Source of the DNA: Armigeres subalbatus
Lineage: Eukaryota; Arthropoda; Insecta; Diptera; Culicidae
Direction of reading: 5' to 3'
DNA: 64,000 nucleotides
NCBI RefSeq assembly: GCF_024139115.2
Contig: NC_085141.1
Coordinates: 135,283,822-135,347,821, forward strand
Shown here: piece after piece, positions 25,001 through 37,000 of the stretch
Layout of the letters: each line of letters starts with the position of its first letter
Numbering within the stretch: position 1 is the stretch's first letter
The notes under the pieces: model-generated
Database searches by the model: none
Seen by the model: the letters and a program-made list of their open reading frames with translations, nothing else
Told to the model about the DNA's origin: nothing
Program-made: the position numbers and the translations under genes

Positions 25001-28000
25001 AGGCTCGCTTGCCACCGAGCGTCCGACCAGCAGCGGTGTGTGATACTGCAGGGTATCATCGTTTCTCTTTTTCTTGATTGATGACTTGTGAGGGAAGTCA
25101 GATTTTTTCTTTTTTTGGAAAAGATGTTTAATTTTGAGTTAAGAGAGTTAATGAGTTAATGAGAGAGTTAATTTTTCAGCGAATTTATTGGAGGTTTATT
25201 CATAGCAATAAGATCGCCAATAAAACTGAGCAACTAGCTATGGTGACTGCTGTCATAAATCCCCTATAAGAATCAGATAAATCCAACAATCATGGAAATT
25301 GTTACTTGGGACCTAGGGGCCATCCAGAAACCACGTGGTCATATTTTTGAAGATTTTTAACCTCCCCCTCCCCCATGTGGCTTATCGTGATCATTTGGCA
25401 GACCCCCTCCCCTTGACCACGTGGTTTTTTTCAAGTATTTTTTTTTTAAAACCTTATATAACTAAAACATATGGTTAATCCGATCAATTTTGAAGATGGA
25501 CAATTTTAACTGATTCAAAATCAAACTAAACCCAGCATGGAAATTATAAATTTTCATGAATTCGAACATTTTGATTATGTGATTTTTTTAAAATAATTAT
25601 GAAGTTCACCACTGAATATCCCTATAGATTCCTAAGAGTATTTGGGATATTCCGTAGCTCTGGAGGTACTGGAAATTCTTAAGATATATTAACCTCAGCG
25701 AAGCATCTGAGCTGAACTGAAGGTTTTTCTAAGGGCATACAAGTTTTATTCAGAATCTCAAAACTCTCTTCATTATGCCAAGATTCTATGATTCTAATCA
25801 GAACCGTAACACAATGTCCTTAATATTCCTTTGCCTGAATTATACAGTTTTGGCTTAAAATGCAAGTTTTCATTTTAAATCTACAGTCTTTAATATCTTT
25901 GGGTTCCTTTTGGTATTCTAGAATTTATTGTTATATTTTGGTATTTAACCCTCTCAGGACGATTTTTTTACATGGATATATTTAGGGGTTTCCACTCGAT
26001 CTTGCCAAAACTAGTATAGAAAGAACTAAAAAGTCGTACTTTTTTCGGGTGTTATAGGCCAAACTGCTCTGAAGTACATATCCTCGAAAGTATCAAAATC
26101 ATGTCAAGAAACAAAATGTCCTAAGACATGATATTACGGAGTTTTGAAACGACCCGATCAACCAAGTCCTGAACGATGTATCCGTGCATCGCTAAGCATC
26201 CAAGCAGGTCCATTGAGCCAATGCGATTTCATTGATTACTTTCAAGACCTTCCATGAGTCGATGTTCTAAGATACGATATCGACTGAAATGAAAACTCAG
26301 CCTTAAAAGTTTAAAAAAAATTCCATAACAATTAGGTAATTTCCAATAAAGAAATCATGGAATTAGCAATAAAAAAATATCAAATTTTCTACAAATAATG
26401 CAAAATTTACATAAACAATTAAGAATTTTCCACAAAAAAAAAAATTAACACTTTTAAAACCAAAAATTACAAACATAAAAGAAGAATTTTCCATTAAGAA
26501 ATCAAAATGTTCCACGGAAAAAATACAAACATTCCATAAATAAATCAATATTAGAAAAAAAATATTACAAAATTTTCAACAAAATAAATATTTTTTAACC
26601 AAAAATTAAAACCTTTCCATGAAAAAATCAATAATGAGCATTGAAAAAAAAGGAAATTTTCTATCAAAGAATATAAAAAAGCAATAAAATTAAGCATTTT
26701 TCCATAGATTAACCCTTCTTTAAAAGCGTAGGAAGTTCATGGAAAATTTTATCAATTTGGTTGCTTTTCTTTCTTATTTCCTTATTTTTTATTGCTCTTT
26801 ATTGATCTGAAAGAAACCCAGCATTGTCCAGGTCAAGATGAATACACCACTAGGTGTTCCAATCTGCCAAATTCACGATTCAGCCATCTTGGATTTTAGT
26901 AGGAAGAGCCAGCCGGTTTGTTTATGTTTTGCACCGGAAATGAATTTTTCACCCCCGCCTTCTTCTCGTCCATAAACTGGGCAGATTGAAACACCTAGCT
27001 GTGTATTCATCTTGGTCCAGGTGTTGCAAATGTCACAATGAACTATTTGCAGCACCGCACTCTAGATCAATTTCCGTGCGTTTGTTTTCTTTTCCTCAAC
27101 AGCTGACCAAAAATTGTATTTTAATGACTTTTTACATTTCCCCGTTAAATTCACTAACTTTTTGTATATATACAAACATTGCGGATCCCAAAACGAATCG
27201 ATTAGGGGAAAATCTTGCAAATCCGTTCGCGAGTTAAATCGTCAGGAAGGAAATCTCAACTCATTTTTATTATATAGAGATTATGTGTAGAAAAAAAAAT
27301 TATTTTGTGAAAAATTTTGTAATTGTTTATTGCTAATATTGATTTATTCATGAAAATTTTGTATTTTTTTCTGAGTTGAAAAGACGCTACTTGGGCATCG
27401 GTTCTAAGATGCGCTTTGCATTTAATGATTTGTATTTTTTTACACCGCTATTGTTATTAAAAACTTTTCGTATAAAAAAAGACCACGTGGTTCGAGAGCA
27501 ACACCCCCCCCCCCCCCCTGTGGCTTATCGTGGTCATTTTGCAAGCCCCCCCCCCCCTCCCCCCATAAATGACCACGTGGTTTCTGGACGGCCCCCTAAT
27601 GCGCCGTGGTCTTTAGGTGATCTCCACGATGTCTTGTGAATATTCTTGTAGGAAAAAAAAGGTTCAAACTACCATTCCGCTGGAGACGGCAAAGTTTATG
27701 CATCGTTGGTTGTTGTCACTTGATATGGTATGCAGACTATCCAGTTCGATCTCCGATCTGCACATTTCCTCCTTCCCTACCTGAACGTTGCGCCGATGAC
27801 AATTTTGATTTTCCGCAAGTGGAAATCCATCACATCTTTCTCGTCGTCGGCTCGTTGATGCTATAGTTGAAGAAACAGCCTTTGATTCTCAGTTTTTTTA
27901 TCTTTGATCCTCAGTTAGCACATTCTTCCGTTAATTGGCTGCCTCTCAATCACGCGTTGGAGACGCCACAACTTTGACAGAAGGTGGTAGTTTGAAGCAC

Positions 28001-31000
28001 ACATTTCCATACTTTGTGCCCTGTACAGGTGTAAGTTCCAGGGGAAGTAATTTATCGTAGATTATCATGTAAGAGCCTGCTACACCTAAACATGCAGTTC
28101 CATGTTCCAAACTTCCATTCGTAAATGTTTATTCGCCACCTAGGTCGTAGGCGATTGTATCGAATTCAAATTATCAGTAATGTCATATGTAATGATTGCA
28201 GGCGGCTTATAGGGCCTGCGCAAACCTCATGTCTCTCAGGATAGCCGTCGTGCCAGGTCTATTTAGTGTCCCACCCAACACCATAACTTGAGCTTGTGTG
28301 CTTTGAGCGGCACATGGTCGCTTTCGTGGGACGGAACAGAGTCTAATGTTCAGAGTCAAACCCACATCCTAGGCAAGCCCCACAACTCGCAGCGACCTGG
28401 GGATAGTCCGTCAATACCCTGAACATAGTTCCTGCTGCCCGAATAATTCCTGAAACGACTAAATGGTAAAATCTATTGAAAACTGTGAGGTTATCACCGA
28501 TGTTCATATTAATCAGTTGGTGTGAGAGAAACAAAGTTATTAAAACTAAAATTTTGAATTCATTCGAACTTTCCTGTTGACGACGAATCATCAGCATTCA
28601 ACTAACCGTTCGCTTACCCTATAGATGCGATAACCACAAGTAATCCGAAACCCAACCCATGCTTTCGTGCTCTTTCAGTGGCCATCGACCTGATCGTGCA
28701 GCACATCCGCGAGTTCCTGAACAATCGGACCCGGCAGGATCACAGCCCGCACTTGGCCAGCGGTGGCACCAGTGCACTGAATCTACCCCGCGGCCGAGGT
28801 AAGATAACGACTAACGATAACGATCCACATTATCGGCCACACTAAAACTCAAACCACGCAAAAACTGTTGTATTTCGAAAAACAATAATCACAAATTGAC
28901 TCACCGTTCGTTCGTTCATTCGCTCACGGGTGGGCTCTATTCTTTCGTTCTTACCCCCACATACATTACATCGTTCGTATCGATCGTGCTATCTATTGTG
29001 TTTGTGACTCTCACCGCATCCGGATCATCATCGCCCCTGTCATCAACCGTAGAGGCTCATTGAGTGTCATCACTAACAAACAAAATGCTACTTTAGTGTA
29101 CTAACGTATTAATAGCAACATGACTGTCTACATGAGTAGAGATACATAGATTATAACATTGTGGCTGTAAGTGCAACATATGGGGAAAAAGCTAGTAGAT
29201 GTTTCCAATAATTGCAAATTTTATATGTAGCGAGATCGTTTAGTGCACTATTTATTTGTCCAGAAATCAGAACATCAAGGTAACAAAAGTAAAATGTTCA
29301 CACTTAAGTATTAGTTTGCAGTCAACACACGTCTACATTCTGTACCCTAACTAATAATGCTCATATAACACAAAAGTACAGGTGGCTCAGAAGGCTAAAT
29401 GAAATTTAAGACTTTTGAAACCCATTTTTAAGAAATCATTCTGTTATGTTTTTTTTGGGATTCTAATGGCGATAATGAAATTTACCATTTAAATTCCATA
29501 AAGAAATCAAAATGTTTCATAGAAAAAAAAATACAAAATTTGAATAAATTTTTTTGAATAAATCAATATTAGCAATAAACAATTACAATTTTTTTCCATA
29601 AAAAATAAAAATAATTCCGCAATATAATCAATAAAAAGCAATAACAAAATATAAAACTTTCCATAAAGAAATATAAAAAAGCAATAAACTGAGCATTTCT
29701 TCATTGATGTCCACTTCTTTAAAAGCGTTCATGGAAAATTTCATCAATTTTATTACTTTTTGTATTTTTTTTTTATTTTTTATTGCACTTATTGATTATT
29801 TTGTGGAAAATTTTGTAATTGTTTATTGTGATATTAATTTATTCATGGAAATTTTGTATTTTTTTTCTGTGGAACATTTTGATTTCTTTATGGAATATTC
29901 TTCTTTTATAATTACAATTTTCGCTTTAAAAGGTGCTAATTTATTTTTGTTTTGTGGAAAATTCTCAATTGTTTGTAATTGTTTATTGTGGATTTTCCGT
30001 GGAGCATTTTGATTTATTTATGGAAAAATCTTCTATCATAATTGCAATTTTGCTCTTAAAAGTGCTAATTTATTTTAGTTTTGTGGAAAATTCGTAAGGC
30101 CGTTACAAATATTTAATTAACATTATGTCCTATTGGTCTCCGGAAGGTCAAGGAGGGATAATTAAAAATAAATATTAAAATGAAAAAAAATACAAACAAA
30201 AACTCCTCGGATTTGTTAAAGAATGTTTTGAAAACTCTCAAAATTATCCGAATTTTATTTTCTTGCCCCCTCAAAATCTGGGTGCTGCGGATAGAGCCGC
30301 TTTTCTGCTCTCAAGCGAGTAGCGGGATATTTTGAAATCAATCCTATAAACAGAATTATTTTGCAGTTCTCCGGCTGTCACACATTTCCCGCTCTTTGAA
30401 TTTCTCTTTCCATGCTGCATGAAGGCGCACGAATGCGCGAGACTCTTCATGACTTTACGATGGTTTACATACATTCCTGCTCCAATTAGCTGCTGAATCT
30501 CGTGAAATCTCGTAACGAGTGCTTTTTAGTTGCATTCCTACTAATTATCCACTCGAAATATAATGTAAATATATTTGTTACATAGAATGCAAAACTCAAA
30601 CTATTATTATTTTTATTTTTTCCCAAATTAATAACAATACTTCTCAATATAAGATCTAAAGCGAACATAACCACAATCTTCAATGTTTGGCTTCGGCACA
30701 ATAGAAAATGTTGGTTCAGTTTGACAACCAAATCGATTCTATCCGCACCACCCAGCTCAAAATATTATTTTTGGGCAAAAACATCTGAGGGACATAATAG
30801 TTTTTAAATATTTGTATCGGCTGGTTATGAAATTTTAGCATTTTTATTTGTGTAAAGTTTATATTTATTTGTTGCTCATATGATTTCTTTATTGGCGATT
30901 TTCAATTTTTTTATGGAGAATTTCCAATTCTTCATGGAAATTTTATTTTGCTTCCCCTTCAAAATTTCGGGCGTTCAGGTTCTGATGTTATCTAGAAGAC

Positions 31001-34000
31001 TGGATTTTTAGCAAAAAAAAAAAGTCGATCGTCTGTTAGCCATCTGCTCCATGACCGTGACAGAAACGTTATTTGATAAACGCAACCGGAAAATAAAGAG
31101 TCTTGAATTCAACATTGAAACAAATAAATAAATAGATAGATCGTACAAGGCGTACTCACTATGCACTGCCTATTCGTTTTTGATGCCTTCCCACCCAACC
31201 AGCCGATGGCAGATTTTAATACACTTCTGCATAAGAACCTTACAGAATTTGTATAGCAATTGGGCATATACAATTTTGGAAGACTTTAATACAATTGTTG
31301 TATCGAAATCTTACAGATTTGTATTATTTTAATATAATATCTGTTTAAAAAGCTGACAGAATTGTATATGCCAAGATTTTATAAAATAATTGTCAGATTT
31401 GTTTTTTGGGTGCCTTAATTATCATAATAGTACGTGGCAAATGATATTATCGTCAACAGAATGCAAACCGCTTAAATTTATGTTCCCACGTGGTGCGATA
31501 GAGAAGGATTGAGTGTAAATCTGGCAAAGTGACGTATATGCCGTATATATGAAAGGTACTCGTTTGGAACTTTATACATATTTTTTTTGAATTTGTCAAA
31601 AACCTTGGCGTAGTTCTTGATACCAAACTTAATTGGAGGAATGTCCGAAGACTCCTAAATGAAATTTTGAAAAACTTCCTGGATGAAGTTTTGAATGAAT
31701 TCCTAATTGAAATTTCAAAGGAATTCCAAGAATGTCTTCCTAGAGTTTCGGAAGTGATTTCTTGAAGAATTACTTGAAGAATTTGTTTGACAAACCTGAA
31801 ATAATTGCTGAAGCTATTCCTTTAAAAAAATGAAAGAGTTCTTAATTCAATTTCCGCAGGAATTCCTAAGGCAATTTTGAATGGAATTCATAATACAATT
31901 TATAAAAGGAATTCTCCTGAAAGTTTTGTCGCTGAAATTCCGAGTAAAATTCCGATGAAATTTACCAAAGAATTGCCGAATAAATTCCTAAAATAATTTG
32001 TAAATAAATTCTCAAAGGAATCCTTAGAAGAATTTCGGAAGTAATTTCTGAAGGAATTTTCGAGAATATTTCGAAAGGTATTTCTGCAGATAGATTAAAA
32101 AAATGAATTCTGAAAATAAATTGGAGGATTCCATTGGATATTGCTTAGATTGCTTAGATTTCGAAAATCATTCCTAAATTCCTTTACGATTTATTTTAGG
32201 AATTTCTTCGGAATATGTTTCGAAAAATTCTGCCAGTTCTTTCTCAAGAAATCCCTTTTGGAAATTCTAGTAAGAAAATAAATTCCTGCGTAAATTTATT
32301 TAGGACTTCCTATTTAATTCTTCAATAATTTTTCGGAAGAATTCTGTCAACAAAATTTCCCGAAAAAAATCCTGCAGGAAGTTGAAAATGAATATTACAT
32401 TGTTTTATTTAAGAAATATCTGACGAAATTTACAAAGGCTTTTTGGGAGGTTTTACAAAAGAAATCTTGAATAAATTTTTGACGGAATTTCAAAATATAT
32501 TTCAGGAGAAATTTTAGAATTAATTATCGAAGGAATTTCCAAAAAAACATGAATAGAGTTAACGAATGAATTTCTGAAGGAATCATTGAATAAATTTCCT
32601 GAATAAGGCCGTTACAAATATTTAATTCATATTATGTCCTTCTGGTCTCCGAAGGTCAATGGGGGGGATAATGAAAAATAAATATGAAAATGAAAAAAAA
32701 AATCAAAAGATTTCTCGGATTTGGTAAAGAATTATTTGAAAATCCTCGTAATCATTCTATTTTTTTGTTGTCCCCTCAAATTATTAAAATTAAATTCGAA
32801 GGGGGGACATAATTGTTTTTAAATATTCGTTTCGGCCCAATTTTTGAAGGAAACCACAAAAATTTTAAATGTTAATATGATTCTCGATTTGGAAACCGAC
32901 GAGTCCTCTGCACTTCCACGAGAAATCACTAGGTTGTTGGATATACATATGGTGCAGAGAGTGTGGCAGGGTTCATTTTGGTAAACGGTATGAACGTTCA
33001 CCGATCGTTCTATGCCAATAAAAAAAACACGAACAAACCTGCAATGATTACACTTTCTTATTAATTTACGCGCCCACACAGCAGAACCGGACAATTCGAT
33101 AATCGCGCAATTGTTATGCGTCTAACACAAAACACGAACAAACTTGAACTCCTGATATTCATGAATTTATCCAAAATTTCGTTCGCAAAGTCTCCCACAT
33201 AGTTTTTTTTTTGTAAAAAATACACCCAGGAATTAAGTCGGTTAGTCATCCAGAAAATCTTTCAGGCATACCTTCGAAAATTCCTCCAGAAGTTCCATCG
33301 AAAATTTCTCTAAACAATACATCGGAAATTCCTCCAGTGATTCATTACTAAATTCGTCAAAAGATTTCTTTAAAAAAAATCTGAAATTTCTTTTGAAAAC
33401 TGCTCCAGAATTTCCTTCAGGAATTTCTTCAGCATATTTTCAGAAATTCAGATATTATTCAAAGTGTTTCATTGCCTTCGCCGGAAATCCGTTCAGGAAT
33501 TTCCGAACGATTTTCTTATGGAATTTCCGAAGGAACTCTTGAAGGAATTTCCGACATTCTGGAATTTTTCTGTAAATTTCTCCAAGAATTCCATCGTAAT
33601 TTCTTCCAGGGATTCTTTCATCAAATTCTCACGAAACTACTTAGGAGATAGATCTAGAAATTCTTTTGGAAATGCGTCAGAGTATTGCTTCAAAAATTTC
33701 TTTAAGGAATACTTAAAAAAAATCCTTAAGAAATGCCTGCGCTTTGAGAACTTCTTCTAAATATCCTTAACGAATTAACGAAATGCTGTACATTTCTTGG
33801 TCGGAATTCCTTATGGAAATTAACACCTGTGGAAATTTTACCACGGAAACCTTCTGTAATACCCTTAGGAGAATTCCTTCAGAATTTTCTTTTGGAAATT
33901 ATTCTAGAAATTCCTGCGAAAATTGGTTTAAAAATTCCTACGATCTTTTTTTTGAAATACCTTCAGCAATTATGTTTAGAATTTCTCCCAGTAATCCTTT

Positions 34001-37000
34001 CGGAATTTCTTTGAAACGTCATCCAGGAATTCTTTCCAATTTTTTCTCAGGAATTCCTTTAGCATTCCTCCGGAAATTTAATTAATCTCAAACCTTCGAA
34101 CATTCCTTTGATTTTTTTTCGGAAATCAATTCAGAAATTTATTCAGAAGTTCTTTTAAGAATTATTCGGAAATTATTATAACAGTACTTCGGAAATTTCA
34201 TGTGGAAAGTCATTTAGTATTTCCAATTTCATTCTCTAATAAACTTCCTAAAGAAAATCTCCCAACAAAATTTCCGGAATAATTACTTCAAGAATTCCGG
34301 GGGAAAAATCCGTGTGGCTTTACTCAAAGGATTTCCTGGAGGATGTTTCTAAGGAATTTCCGGAGAAATTCGCAAAGGTCAAAAAGAATTCCTGGCGTAA
34401 TTTTCTTGATTATTACTGGAATTAATTCCTGGAGAACTTCTCAAAAAAAAAAATCTGAAAGATTTCCTAAAACGTATCCGGAAGATAAATCCTAAATCAA
34501 TTTCCGAAGGATAGCTCCTAAAGGAATTTTCGAAGGTATTCATAAAACATTTTTTGTAGATATTCCTGAAGGAATATCCGAAGGATTTTCTATAGGTATT
34601 TCCGAAGAAATTGTCAAAGGAATTTTGAAGGAATAAAGAAATTTCTAAAGGAATGTCTAGTACAATTTCTAAAGAAATTTCCAAAAGATTCCGTAGAAAA
34701 TTTTCCGAATAAATTTATAAAATCTTCTTGGAATTTCTTCTTTAAATTTCCAAAGGAATTTCTAATTATATCCAAGAAGTTATTTTAGGAGTTCTTCGAG
34801 GAATGTATAAGAAATTCTTGGAGAAATTTAAGAATATCGGAAATGCCTGAAAAAGTTCCATCGGAAATTCCGTTAGGAATTTTTGCTGGAAATTCCGGAG
34901 GAATTATTGGAGAAATATCCGAGGGGATGGAATTTCCGACGGCAAGCTCTGCAGTAGGTTGTAATCGCAAGATGCATGGGCGAAGATTTCTCATACCCGG
35001 CGGATTTGGCCCAATTGGCAACATTGCTTCCTGCCGTTTATAGCATTTTCCTCATCGTTTTAGGGTGTTTTTCGGATGCAATGAGAAGGACATCTTTGGC
35101 ATACACTAGAATAAATATTCTTTTGGAGAGGTTTGCGAAGACCTCCTCCATTGCCACCAGGAATAGTGTTACAGTAATTACCAACCCTTGGGAGATAAGG
35201 TCTTAGACGTCTGCGCTCCAAGTTGCACTCGGAAAGGGTTAGAAATAGGTTCTGCGTACGCCCTGGAAAAATATAACCCAGAAACGCGACTGGTTTTCCA
35301 CTGCTCAGTCGTTGTTGATGCTTTCCAGTAAGGTAAGTTTTCTTCACGCTTGTATGCACTTCAGCATGAAGTTGCCGATTTCCTCGGGCCCAGCGGGGTA
35401 CACCATTAATGGACAGGGTGATTCTCCACAAGCGCCTTTTACCCTATATGGCACCGATGCGTCTCCACAGTTCGCTTGTTGACTGTTCGCGGAAGATTTC
35501 GTCCAGGAAAATTGTCCCCGATTTCTCTTTACTTTGCGAATGGTCTGGTGACACTCGTTCCTGCCAATTCCGGGCTATCGGGAGTTTACCCCTTTTCAGG
35601 ACTTAAAGCACCAATGGAGTGCTCGGTGTCTCGGGTTGGGGTTCGGTGTTGGTTGGGATGGGCTTATGGCAATAGTGTCGAAGGAGTCCATGAAAACGTC
35701 TTCGCTGTCGACGTTCGTGTTTTTCTTTGCTTTGGCAACTCCCTTGCTAACTTGCACTTCTGGGAACGGCTCCTTTGGGAAGGCGCCAGTCCGGATTGTT
35801 TCGCGTAGCTTCTCGATGATTTGGTCCTTGATATTGCAGCTGGCTTGCAGCTTGTTTACAGAGTCGGCAAGAAGGGAAATCTACTGAACAATTCGATTGT
35901 TCCATGCTTGTGCACGGAATCAAGCCTATTCCCGATCTATGCTGGTTGATACTGCTTTGACGTTGGAGCCTCCCTGGCTGACACCAGACATTTGCTACCA
36001 TTGCTGAGTTTGCTCAAATTTTGCACTCGACAACCAAGAAAACTTTCAACGGCGAGACGAAGGATGAAAGGATTTTGGTGCAACGGACTTTTTTCCTTGA
36101 AATCGTATAGGGCTTGGAGCGGTCCTGCGGTATCGTTCGTGTCCACATACCATGGCAGACGTCTGTTAGTGTTTTCCCCGTCGATTCGTTTCGATGCACG
36201 GTTATCACGCCCCCTGGGTCCCCTAAGTGGAAGGAGTGACCCTTGCCCAAATTCATCACGGTTTGCGCGTATTGCCATCGGGCTTTAGCAATTCATTTGT
36301 CCGGAAACACGCGACGCAATTCTATCGCTTGGCTACAGCGATTCTGTCATCGTTGATATGGAAGCGTAAATAGAACATTGCCTGCAGCGACCCAACGGTG
36401 ACTAGTTGTCGCCGTCTCTTCCGAACACGTGCGACGCGAATGTCGTCGTGTACCGTGCGTCTCCACCTCACCAGCCACAAAAGTTCACTTTACTATGTAC
36501 CACAGAAAATGTTGATCACGCACGCAAACCGTACGCTCCCTACGCACAATCATAGATAAAAGTTAACCTCACTCAACCGAAGGAATAGTAAAGTACTGAG
36601 AGTGCCTTCTTCACACTGTCACTCTTAACCTGCTCTTAACGAGTTCGTATGTACTCACGCGCACCAGGAGACCACGGTTTTATTAACAAAATTTCACTGC
36701 ACTACCACCTTTGAAACCGGCACCTACTCTGCATCCAACAATGCACTACTACCGTCGAAATGACGTCACAACCATCCGAATACGAGAAATTCGCTTATCG
36801 GCATAACGCGAATACAGAGCCAAGTCAAGTGCTCTGTTAGAACTGACCTTAATTTCAATTGATATTCTTCAAAAAGAAAGAACGTCATAAGCGTCTCGAA
36901 TTTCATTCGAATCTTGTACAAAATATCCAGACAACGTTACAAGAACGATACACAACTTCTTTGCTTTTCTTATTGTATTCAAAAGAACTATTCATCTTTA

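Larger units (their letters stand above)
26330..27375. repeat. AT-rich foldback, arms split by insertions
   Basis: Words such as tttccataaaaaatca and aaatcaaaatgttcc in the left arm (26330-26760) have inverted partners in the right arm (27280-27375). The same foldback is intact at 29480-30075. The MITE and Helitron fragment lie between the arms. Confidence 0.5.
25316..27595. mobile_element. 2.28-kb non-coding TIR element with 3-bp TSD CTA
   Basis: Inverted ends GGGGCC(A/G)TCCAGAAACC and onward through CACGTGGTCA (26 bp, one mismatch), flanked by CTA on both sides. Each end holds a ~100-bp module with CACGTG palindromes, C-tracts and TGTGGCTTATCGTG in the same orientation. The interior is AT-rich and holds further insertions (26834, 27100). 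No transposase frame. Confidence 0.7.

Noticed and set aside
33464..34684. Frames rich in [14 protein letters not shown] residues
   Set aside because: They follow from the ggaatttcc/gaaggaatt word array, not from a coding gene.
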